From the NCBI GenBank assembly GCA_003427395.1, contig BFEA01000382.1, forward strand, positions 1,335,834 to 1,385,875: 50,042 nucleotides of DNA, given 5' to 3'. The notes under the pieces are model-generated. The model saw nothing but the letters and a program-made list of their open reading frames with translations, ran no database searches and was not told where the DNA came from. Each line of letters begins with the position of its first letter. The stretch's first letter is position 1. Both the position numbers and the translations under genes were made by a program. The stretch is from Chara braunii (Eukaryota > Streptophyta > Charophyceae > Charales > Characeae). This document shows positions 39,401 through 48,908 of this stretch, piece by piece.

Positions 39401-39648
39401 GAACAACATAGAGGACCCCATTGAGTAGGATTAAATGAGAACAATTATTTTGTTTCTTCCTAATGCCTCTACTATCGAGTCGGATTGTGTGAGCGAGATG
39501 TCTGTTTGAGCCTTCAACGTTGTGGTTGTGGACTAACGTGGCTTGTGCAGGTTACAGGTGCCCCGTCCATCCCTCCCGTGGGTGACAGATACGGCGCGAG
39601 GTATAGGGATAGGGCGGTGAGCCGGCAGACCTTATCTACCGGTCGACA
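36495..39648 (+). repeat. 3' LTR of Element 2
   Basis: 3154 bp, TGTCGGGC to GGTCGACA. Homologous to the 5' LTR with roughly 5% substitutions in sampled stretches. It differs by an extra ~120 bp at 39392-39512, an added ~60-bp tandem unit near 38825-38930, and a deletion of ~50 bp near 37435. Contains the same GCGCAC-rich block and short tandem arrays. Long frames such as 37370-38074 are not supported as genes. Confidence 0.93.
39392..39512. repeat. ~120-bp segment present only in the 3' LTR
   Basis: The 5' LTR reads GGGACCTCTTCAGCGTTG at the corresponding point (24560). The 3' LTR has about 120 bp, starting ATGGGCCTAGG and ending GTTTGAGCC, between CCTCTT and CTTCAACGTTG. CTT(C) on both sides could be a short target duplication, so insertion of a small element is possible; loss from the 5' LTR is the alternative. 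No clear terminal inverted repeat. Confidence 0.6.
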
Positions 39649-39649
39649 A

Positions 39650-39799
39650 CGGGTATGGCCTTGTGTAGCCATATCCTCGGACTTCCTCATCTTCCTCCTC
39701 AGAACTGTACTCGCACCTTGTGCGAGGTGGCGGCTCTTCATGAGCCTTCCCTGTCCTACCACGTCTCCCTCTTCCCTGTCCACGGCGTGCCTTAGACAT
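39650..39799 (-). pseudogene. N-terminus of a minus-strand gag-like ORF, cut by Element 2
   Basis: On the minus strand, ATG at 39799 starts an open frame: MSKARRGQGRGRRGRTGKAH, then EEPPPRTRCEYSSEEEDEEV and RGYGYTRPYP, reaching the Element 2 border. A basic RG-rich start followed by an acidic run is typical of the first part of Gag or another RNA-binding protein. The ATG lies about 250 bp inside from the left end of 5.2-kb copy B, as expected for gag behind an LTR read on the minus strand. The continuation may lie at 21336-21656. It might instead be a host gene. Confidence 0.45.
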
Positions 39800-40047
39800 G
39801 GTGAAAAAGCAAAAGAGAGAAATGACGCGTAATGATAAGAATCGAGACTTGGCAGACCTGTTCCCTGGTGGAGAAAAAGGAAGAGTGCGCTACAAAAGAG
39901 AAGAACGTTAGCGTGGGTCTGTTATGAGAAAACTTCGCTGCGATGTGCAGTGAAAGTGAATGGGAAGCACCGACAATCGCCTTCATTTTATACTAGCATG
40001 CTGCTTTATTTCGTCCCAGCGGGGACGCTGGGCGGGGGTTTGTATTA
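39800..40047 (-). other. possible leader of the outer minus-strand element
   Basis: Between the minus-strand ATG and the end of copy B. It contains a perfect hairpin, CCCAGCG-GGGA-CGCTGGG, at 40015-40032, 15 bp from the repeat border. No primer-binding site complementary to a tRNA that I know is seen on the minus strand (the sequence after the border reads TAATACAAACCCCC). Confidence 0.4.
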
Positions 40048-40370
40048 TGTCGGAGGGCGCGGCGTCCCGACCCTCCTCTGTGTGCCAGGCTCCTGCTCGG
40101 TACTAGCGCCCTGCTCAGAAGCTTGTGGCTCGTCGAGCTGTTTCCGAACCTCCGTGGTTTTTTTGGTGTAACTGGATCATGCCCTGTTATGGACCGGTCC
40201 AGTTGGCGTGCCATTGGTCCTTGCAGGCTCAGCGCCCTGTTGTACAGCAGAGCACTACCAGCCTGTAGCCGTGGTAGCCGCCGAGTTCGCCCAGGGACGT
40301 GAAGGTAGAGGGACCGGCACGGTCTTTTCTACTCCGCGCCGAGTTCCCTTTAGTCGGGTTATGGGTTAGA

Positions 40371-41283
40371 TGCATGACTTTCTGCGATCACTGTCAGACA
40401 AAAGAAGGCTAGGTAAAATGAGAAGAAGAGAAAAACGAAAAGAAAAGGGAAAGGAAGTCGTGCGTCGGATATTAGCTGATTTGGACTCTCGCCTTAGTTC
40501 ATGATGACCCGGCGACGTATGGCAGAAGTGGCGTTATAACTTTTTTCCCTTTCTTAGTTTTATTGCTACTGTTATCGGTATTATTACTTCTGTTATTAAG
40601 ATCATTTTCGATTTCTTTTTATCTAAATCTTCCTTCTGTCTTTTCGCAGGGAGGCCAACGGTTCAAGTTCCGGACTTGGGTCTAAGTGGCCCGAACTGGC
40701 CGACTTTTCACTTGTCGCCTGTGCCTGATCTTCCAGATGAGCGCCGCGTTGGTTGAACGCCAAAAAGAGGGGCAACCAGCGACCGCTTTGATAGGAGGCT
40801 TATCACCCCTTGTAGAGGGTAATAAGCCCCCTCCTTGCCATCGGACACGGGTGCCCAACAGTTGAAGACTAGTGACGTGGCTTAAAGTGGGGAAGTAGAC
40901 GACAGGGACCCTATTATGGGATCGCCGCGGGTCAGTCGTTTCAGACAGGCTGAGAAGGCAGATAAGTGCAGGCAAAAGTAGTTGCTTTGGTAATGACCAG
41001 TGATGTTTTGTTCTAAATTAATACTTTGGACGTCAGACAATACGAACTGTGCGCAGATACCCCGATACTCAGACTCTATAAAAGCGGTCCTTGAATTGAT
41101 AGGTAGTGGCGGATTTATGCCACTGCTCGATAGTTTCATAACGCGGGATAGTGATACTGCTATTCCGGGGAGGCCGTGGTCGATTGTGCCCGACTAGCCA
41201 GTCTCTTGAGCGGATATAGTGAACGAGGGACTGTATGTGTGGGTCTGTGCTAAGGTTTGAGGCTAGTTTGTCGGAAGACAGCT
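40371..41283. other. non-coding part of the 5.2-kb repeat, copy B
   Basis: Aligns with 4075-4985 of copy A, including the purine-rich and T-rich stretches. No frame is conserved between copies. No feature supported beyond the repeat itself. Confidence 0.5.
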
Positions 41284-41803
41284 ATGGCGCGTAATTATGG
41301 GCTTCATGGCTATAGGCCAGATTTCTGGCGGCACATAGCACGCTGGTCCTCGATATCTGAGGAAGGCCCTCAGATTACCACGATCTTGCACTACGGGGGA
41401 GACGAAGCTAGGTTGAAGGTAAGAGTAAAACGGGGTAAGGAATAAGAAATGAGGGGAGATTAGAGGTTACAATTGGCTATCACGGAGGCAAAGACCCGAG
41501 CGACGAGGAGGTGTAGGAGAGACGGGGTTGCAGCGGATATCCAGGTGACCATTGAATATCACGAGGCTGAAACCTCGACTTATACAGTGGAACGAGAACA
41601 GCAACACCTGGATCGGGACTCAGAAGCGGAGAGTACGCTAGTGATTTGGAGGCAGAGACCTTGTCGTGGCCCGGGTTGGACCAGATTCGCAGAAACCACC
41701 TGCTGGCGGGGGTGGAAGACGGCCTTGAGGTCAGTTCGGAGTCGGCAGTGAGAGAGAAAACGAGGTCAGCGGAGGCTGGGCAATCAAGAACACGAGGCCT
41801 GTA
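41284..41803 (+). pseudogene. ORF inside the 5.2-kb repeat (copy B), fuller N-terminus
   Basis: ATG at 41284. Reads MARNYGLHGYRPDFWRHIAR, WSSISEEGPQITTILHYGGD, EARLKVRVKRGKE, TAA at 41443 (GAA in copy A), TAG, LQLAITEAKTRATRRCRRDG and ADIQVTIEYHEAETST, then a frameshift near 41630. Compared with copy A it retains the N-terminus but has two stops and a shift. Together the copies indicate a protein of about 180 residues with a basic N-terminus, a strand-helix-strand core and an acidic tail. Family unknown. Confidence 0.5.
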
Positions 41804-41999
41804 GAGTGCAAGACAGGTCGCGCGAGGCGGTTACACGTGTGCGATGAGTGCCCTCGTACGGGTTCAGGGGACCAATGCGGTTGGGCAGGGTGAAGGGGAT
41901 CGCACGAGAGAGCAAAGAGAGAGCTGACTCAATGAAATAGATGTCAAACGCTGCCCGCATGTTTTTCGAGGAGCGTTCATATTTGCCGAAGGGTAATGG

Positions 42000-42444
42000 G
42001 TTTAGCGTTGTCTTGGGGTCGTGAGTTAAGGCGCGAAAGAGGGGACATTTTCATGAAGAGTGTGGATTGATGAGCGGTGGGTTATACTGCCGTAAGACCA
42101 AGCACGAGCAAAAGGAGGGAGAAGGAGAAGAAAGCGATGCGCGTCAACAAGGAAAAAGGGGGACTTGTAAGCCCAAAGAGGGAGGCGGAAGAAAGCCATC
42201 ACGCAGTCCTTGGCAACATCGCTTTTCCCAGCAAGAAGGTGCAGACTCCTTCGGGCCAGAGTGCGGCAGCGCGCGCAAGCCATATCCGTATCTACCGCGG
42301 TATCCATCCCAGCGCATGGGTTCACTCGTTATTAATGCAGGTCCCCAGGCATGGTCAGAGAAGGGAAGGGGAAGCTCTGCCACCTGCGAAGACGTCAACT
42401 CTTGGGAGGAGCTGAGCTACTGTGAGAGACGATTTGATAACTAG
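42000..42444 (+). pseudogene. degraded basic ORF in the 5.2-kb repeat, copy B
   Basis: The frame at 42067-42444 reads MSGGLYCRKTKHEQKEGEGE, KRGTCKPKEGGGRKPSRSPW and QHRFSQQEGADSFGPECGSA. It corresponds to the two frames at 5640-6048. It might be part of a nucleic-acid-binding protein (a GHFHEEC-like half knuckle lies just upstream), but evidence is thin. Confidence 0.35.
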
Positions 42445-45254
42445 ACCATTAAGTAAGAACTCACTTGGCGTTGACGGTGTCGTCATTGCGCTCCTTCAAT
42501 CAAGGGAGACAATGTGGTTGTCAGCAGAGGGACTCGTTTACTTGTCGGTGCGTGAAGTTTCTCGTGGTTGACTTTGTACGCGAATTAGTGATGCCTCCAG
42601 TTTTCTTCTAAGGAGTGATTTCAAATCGAGGTGCTAAGAAAAGGAGAGCAGGCGATACGATAGGGATGTTGAGTGAGTTACGTGACAACTACAGGGAGTA
42701 GGAACGAGTCTCGTAGACATGTATGAAAAGCTACGAGATCAACGCTAATAATGTCTCTTGAGCCTCCTCTTGAACTAATGTGCAACACTCACTCTGACTT
42801 CCTCTCTCAGATTGGAAGTGATTGAACGTGCGGAATGCTGGTAACGTAAGTTCACGTATCAAGTCTGACTGGTTTGAGTAGTGTATAAAATGAAGCATTG
42901 TAATATAGGGGCTTTGGCGCCTAACAACTAATTGGGGACGACATTCTAGCCACGTGCAACTTGATTACACCACCTGTTTGCACTATCTTGAAGGGGTTGA
43001 GTGATGGATTTAATCATTTACAAGGGGATGAAATGTGTCTGATCGTTGCCGTCATCAGCCTTCCAAGGGTTGTCATCGGAGTTTTTGGTTACAGTCGTTG
43101 TAGTCTTGAGTAACGAGTTAAGAGCAAGAGAGCACGGCGGTGTAAGCTTGTTGTTGAAGAAAATTTGAGTATTGATTTCCGCGGTGCTTTTAGTTTCGCT
43201 AACTTGCCCCTTGTGCTCAAATTTCCTATGTTATCATCAATGTTGATTGGTCTAGTTAATATTCACCTTTACTCGGGAATGGATGACAAAGACGAGTGAT
43301 AGGAGGTGTGCATAGAGATCAGGCATATATACTACGTACTCTCACATGTTTTAATATAATCCCTTCTTGTTTCTTCAGTATTGCAGAACTCGTGTTCTCA
43401 CGAGAGGGTTTGGTTCACCCCATACAATTAAACGACTCCCATTGTGAGCACTCTTTCGATTGAGTACTTGAAATGCCTTTTTTTTTATTGTGAGTGCAAA
43501 ATTCAGGAAAGGGAAAGAGCAGATGCCCTGAGTTCTACCACTACGAACGAGTGAAAGACATCGAGATTCATGAAATCCTAGTAAGTGACCTATGAGAAGT
43601 GGGTCGGCTCGATAGCATTCCTCCGAGAATCTTTTGCTGGGATTGATGAGTGGGAGAAATATTTTTTTTTGAAAAATTGCTTACCTTCTAGCCAAGTACG
43701 TGCTAGATGGGGATTAGCAAGAGGAAGATCTAAAAGTGCGAGGTTCTAATTACGTTGTCCGAACATCAATTAATGAATAAGTAATTGAAGACGTTTGAGT
43801 TTGATAGTGTCTCGCATCGAGTATAGTTTGACTGTGAGAACTACTGAGAAGATGAATTCTCTTGCTTCTGTGGGAATCTGTTTTTTTTTTTGTCAGTTGG
43901 CTCCTTCTGATGACGAGATAGAGACTTGGAATTATATATATATGCATAAATATATATAAACATACTTCCATGTATATACAAACGTATAGCTCTCAATTCC
44001 TAGATACTGAGGGTATACCCCTTCAAAGCGACTCTAGCACGAGAGGCTTTTCTTGAAGACTGTTGTCCCATGTAGGACCAAGGACGTTAGAAGAAACGAT
44101 GAGAAGTACTCTTGCAAAACTGAGTTATGCGCGAACCAAATGATCTGTGAGCAGGACTCAGCGTGCTGTCAAAGTCAGTCTTGTCATGGCAATCCTATGT
44201 CAACCAGGCTCCACAAAATATGTATATGTATATATGTTAGTGAACTGGCTTCTAGCTCACAGTACACATAGGTGAGGAGGTGTTTGTAGTCGAGGCAATC
44301 TTGTTGAGCCTTTGTGTTGAGCCGAGAGTTATATGGTTCGGTACGGACACTGTACGCTAAGAACCCCTTCATTCAGCGGTGAAAGTGTGGGTACTGAGAA
44401 GTCCGTACTGAGCACGGAGGTCACTGGCGATCGTCATTGTATTTCACTCAGTACACGAACAATGATGTGGTCTACCTGTACTTTGAGCAGCGCGTGCAGA
44501 TGAGCAGTAACTCGGCGCCCTCATATCTCACACGGACTAAAGTCGTGCCTCTTTGAACCAGAAAAGAATGTTTGTGTTGCGCATATATATGGGCATATAA
44601 CGTCATGACTCTTGCAAAATCATCCTCGATTTGCCACGACTAGAGTATGTGTCGAGTGGGCCTTTAAAATGGTCTAGGTTGGATGATTACGGCCTGCTCA
44701 GCAAGTAATGCAGTTAATAGTCAAACCGTGTTCTACTCGCGGGTCTGAAGAGAACATTTGGCCCTGCGTCTAAAGCTATCAGACTAGCCTCTGGTGTGAG
44801 TATCAAACCCTGAGTTCCCTGCTGTTAAGCATAGGCGTAGTTCGGTACGCTGGTTCTACAACACATATGGGCCTCATTCCCTGTACTTGAAATTCCCACG
44901 GCTGACACCAGCGAGTTTTATCCGTGGAAATACAACACCAAGAACGAAAATGCTTAGCAGAAAATAATCTTTCTTTGGCCTGAAACCCAACGTCGATGAA
45001 GTGAGCTATGTTCAAAGTGGTGTTACTTATGTTAAGGAAAAAAAAAACAAATTGTGTATGTCGTTCGGTGCAAAGATGGAGAAGCTGGATCAGAATTCCT
45101 GATACCTTCCGCTGCTAAGATCGGATGGGGACTAGTTGAAACCAGGACTCTTTGTGCCTAATGGGAGTGTAATCTACCAGTAGAGGAAAATAAATTTAGC
45201 TCATTCCGGATCAAAAGTGAGACAATCGGCTTTCAATTAAGTAATTGGGCGACA
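42445..45254. other. non-coding right part of the 5.2-kb repeat, copy B
   Basis: Aligns with 6055-8973. Contains a T-run near 43880, an AT-dinucleotide stretch near 43935-43965 that is longer than in copy A, and no supported ORF. Confidence 0.5.
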
Positions 45255-48200
45255 TTCAAGCACGTGACTAGTTTGAACAGGCAATGACGAATCGGATTAT
45301 CACGAAGTGCAAGAATGGACAAAGGATGAGTGGAACACACGCATGTGACTAGTTGAACAGGCAAGGTTAAATCGGACTTTCACCGTGTGCAGGAATAGCT
45401 GAAGCATGAGTATGACACAAGCATGTGACCAGTTGAACAACTCAGGATGAATCCCGCATTCACAAAGCGCAAGAATGAACAACGCCACAGTTTGACACAA
45501 GCCTGTGACTAGTTAAACAACCAAGGATTAATCGGACTACAACCAAGTGCAAGAATGGAGAATGCATGGGTGCAACTAATGAAAACACAAGCATGTGACT
45601 AGTTGAACATCCAAGGATGAATCGGACTATCACCAAGTGCAAGAATGGACAATGCATGAGTGTGACTAATGAAAACACAAGCATGTGACTAGTTGAACAG
45701 CCAAGAATGAANTGCAAGAATGGACAATGCATGAGTGTGACTAATGAAAACACAAGCATGTGACTAGTTGAACAGCCAAGAATGAATCGGACTATCACCA
45801 AGTGCAAAAATGGACAATGCAGGAGTGTGACACAAGCATATGACTAGTTGAACAGCCAAGGATGAGTCGGACTATCACAGTGCGAGAATGGACAATGCAC
45901 GAGTGTGACTAACGAAAACACAAGCATGTGACTAGTTTGAACACGCAAGGATGAATCGGTTTATCACCAAGTGCAAGAATGGACAAAGCATGAGTGTGAT
46001 ACGAGCATGTGACCAGTTGAACAACCAAGGATAAATTGGACTATCACGAAGTGCAAGAATGATTAATGGAAGAGGATGACACAAGCATGTGACTAGCTAA
46101 ACAGGCAAGGATGAATGGGACTATCAACAAGTGCAAGAATGATTAATGTAAGAGGGTGACACAAGCATGTGACTAGCTGAACAGGCAAGGATGAATGGGA
46201 CTATCGGCAAGTGCAAAAATTGACAATGACTGAGTGTGACTAATGAAAACACAAGCATAATGCTAATTGAACAACCAAGGATCAATCAGACTATCGCCAT
46301 GAGCAAGAATGGACAATCCATGAGTGTAACTAATGAAAACACAAGCACGTGATAGTTGAACACCCAAGGATGAATAAGACTATCACCGAGTGCAAGAATG
46401 AACAATGCAGGAGTGTGACATAAGCATGTGTCAATTGAATAGCCAAGGATAAAGCGGATTATCACCAAATGCAATAATGAATAATGTATGAGTTTGACTA
46501 ATGAAAATATAAGTATGCGAGTAGTTTGAACAGCCAAGGCTCAATCGGACTATCAACAAATGCGAGAATAGACAAAGCATGAGTACGACACAAGCATGTG
46601 ACTAGTTAAAAAACCAAGAATGAATCGGATTATCACTGAGTGCACGAATGACCAAAGCATGTAACTAATTGAAGAACCACGAATGATTCAAACTATCACC
46701 AAGTGCAAGAATGATTAATGCAAGAGTGTGATACAAGCATGCGACTAATTGAACAACCAAGGATGAATCGGAGTATCATCAAGTGCAAGACTGGACAATG
46801 CATGAGTGTAACTAATGAAAAGACAAGCATAGTACTAGTTGAACAACCAAGGATCAATCGGACTATCACCAAGTGCAAGAATGGACAATGCATGAGTGTA
46901 AGTAATGAAAATACAAGCATGTGACCAATTGAACAACCAAGGATGAATTAGAATATCACCAAGTGCAAGAATGATTAATGCCAGAGAGTGACACATGCAT
47001 GTGACTAGTTGAACAGCCAATGATGAATCGGACTATCAGCAAGTGCAAGAATGGACAATGCATGAGTGTGACTAATGAAAAGACAAGCATATGACTAGTT
47101 GAACAGCCAAGGATGAATCAGACTATCACCAAGTCCAAGAATGGACAATGCACGAGTGTGACTAATGAAAACACAAACACCTGACTAGTTTGAACAGACA
47201 AGGATCCATCAGTCTATCACCAAGTGCAAGAATGGATAAAGCTTGAGTGCGACAAAAACATGTGACTGGTCGATAACCAAGCATAAATCGGACTATTACC
47301 GAGTACACGAATGACCAAACCATGAGTGTGACACAAGCATGTGACCAGTTGAACAACCAAGGATGAATCAAAATATCACCAAGTGCAAGAATGATTAATG
47401 CAAGAGAGTGACACATGCATGTGACTAATTGAACAGCCAAGGATGAGTCGGACTATCAGCAAGTGCAAGAATGGACAATGCATGAGTGTGACTAATGAAA
47501 AGACAAGCATAGTACTAGTTGAACAACCAAGGATCAATCGGACTATCACCAAGTGCAAAAATGGACAATGCATGAGTGTAAGTAATGAAAACACAAGGTT
47601 ATGAGTAGTTGAACACCCAAGGATGAATCAGACTATCACCAAGTGCAAGAATGAACAATGCAGGAGTGTGACACAAGCATGTGTCAATTGAACAGCCAAG
47701 CATGAAACGGACTATCACAAAATGCAAGAATGACCAATGTATGAGTTTGACTAATGAAAACACAAGCACGCGAGTAGTTTGAACTGCCAAGGCTGAAACG
47801 GACTATCACCAAATACAAGAATGGAAAAGCATGAGTATGACACAAGCATGTGACTGGTTGAACAACCAAGTATGAATCGGACTATCACTGAGTGCACGAA
47901 TAGCAAAAGCATGTGAATAATTGAACAACCAAAGCTGAATCAGACTATCACCAAGTGCAAGAATGATTAATGCAAGAGTGTGACACAAACATGTGGCTAA
48001 TTGAACAACTAATGATGAATCAGATTATCACCAAGTGCAAGAATGATTAATGCAAGATTGTGACACAAGCATGTGACTAGTTGAACAAGCAAAGATGAAT
48101 CGAACTATCAGCAAGTGCAAGAATAAACAATGCACGAGTGTGGCTAATGAAAACAAAAGCACATGACGAGTTTGAACAGGCAATGACGAATCGGATTCTC

Positions 48201-48908
48201 ACGAAATGCAAGAATGGACAAAGCATGAATGAAACATACGCATGTAACTAGTTGAACAGGCAAGGTTAAATCAGACTATCACCATGTGCAAGAATGGCGG
48301 AAGCATGAGATTGACACAAGCATGCGACCAGCTTAACAACTCAAGATGAATCAAGCATTCACAAATAGCAAGAATGAACAATGCAACAGTTTGACATATG
48401 CATGTGACTAGTTGAACAACCAAGGATTAATCGGACTACAACCAAGCGCAAGAATGGAGAATGCATGAGTGCAACTAATGAAAACACAAGCATGTGACTA
48501 GTTAAACAGCAAAGGATGAATCGGACTATCACCAAGTGCAAGAATGGACAATGCATGAGTGTGACTAATGAAAACACAAGCATGTGACTAGTTAAACAGC
48601 CAAGAATGAATCAGACTATCACCAAGTGCAAAAATTAACAATGCAGGAGTGTGACACAAACATATGACTAGTTGAACAGCCAAGGATGAGTCAGACTATC
48701 AGCAAGTGCAAGAATGGACAATGCACGAGTGTGACTAATGAAAACACAAGCACGTGACTAGTTTGAACAGGCAAGGATGTATCGGTCTATCACCAAGTGC
48801 GATAATGGACAAAGCATGAGTGTGACAGAAACATGTGACTAGTTGATAACCAAGCATGAATCGGACTATCACCGAGTGTACGAATGACCAAACCATGAGT
48901 GTGACACG
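45255..48908. repeat. satellite 1: ~90-bp tandem repeat
   Basis: About 40 tandem units. The full unit is about 90 bp, with GTGACTAGTTGAACA, CAAGGATGAATCGGACTATC, CCAAGTGCAAGAATGG and CATGAGTGTGACTAATGAAA in order; shorter ~80-bp units lack the ACTAATGAAAA part and have GACACAAGCATG instead. Units are divergent, but the order of variants recurs: 45271-45400 matches 48170-48300, giving a period of about 2899 bp. The minus strand stays open over many units because 90 is divisible by three (30-residue hydrophobic repeat); I do not regard it as coding. Confidence 0.92.
45712..45712. other. single ambiguous base in satellite
   Basis: An N stands between AAGAATGAA and TGCAAGAATGG, where other units have about 16 more bases (TCGGACTATCACCAAG). 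It probably marks an assembly junction or collapsed repeat rather than a sequencing ambiguity. Confidence 0.8.

Larger units (their letters stand above)
21657..39648 (+). mobile_element. Element 2: 18-kb Ty3/gypsy-type LTR retrotransposon
   Basis: Bounded by two ~3.1-kb LTRs with TGTCG...CGACA ends. The 5' LTR is followed after one base by a tRNA-Asp primer-binding site, and the 3' LTR is preceded by a G-rich polypurine tract. Inside are a leader, about 5 kb of small ORFs, gag, protease, RT, RNase H and integrase, all on the + strand. Flanking 5-mers are CAGGG (left) and ACGGG (right), an imperfect target duplication. The coding region has a few stops and frameshifts, so it is probably no longer autonomous. 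It is younger than the outer 5.2-kb repeats, judging by lower LTR divergence (about 5% against about 10% in sampled stretches). Confidence 0.92.
40048..45254. repeat. 5.2-kb LTR-like repeat, copy B
   Basis: Direct copy of 3716-8973, with TGTCGGAGGG at the left and GGGCGACA at the right end. Right-hand flank is satellite DNA, left-hand flank the leader above. No target duplication (TATTA left, TTCAA right). Main differences from copy A: about 80 bp more coding sequence at 41290-41370, and a deletion near 43375. If read on the minus strand it would be the 5' LTR of an outer element whose gag starts at 39799. Confidence 0.7.

Noticed and set aside
45460-48583. Minus-strand ORFs with 30-residue hydrophobic repeats
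   Set aside because: They follow from a 90-bp satellite unit divisible by three. They break wherever a shorter monomer occurs and have no start or context.
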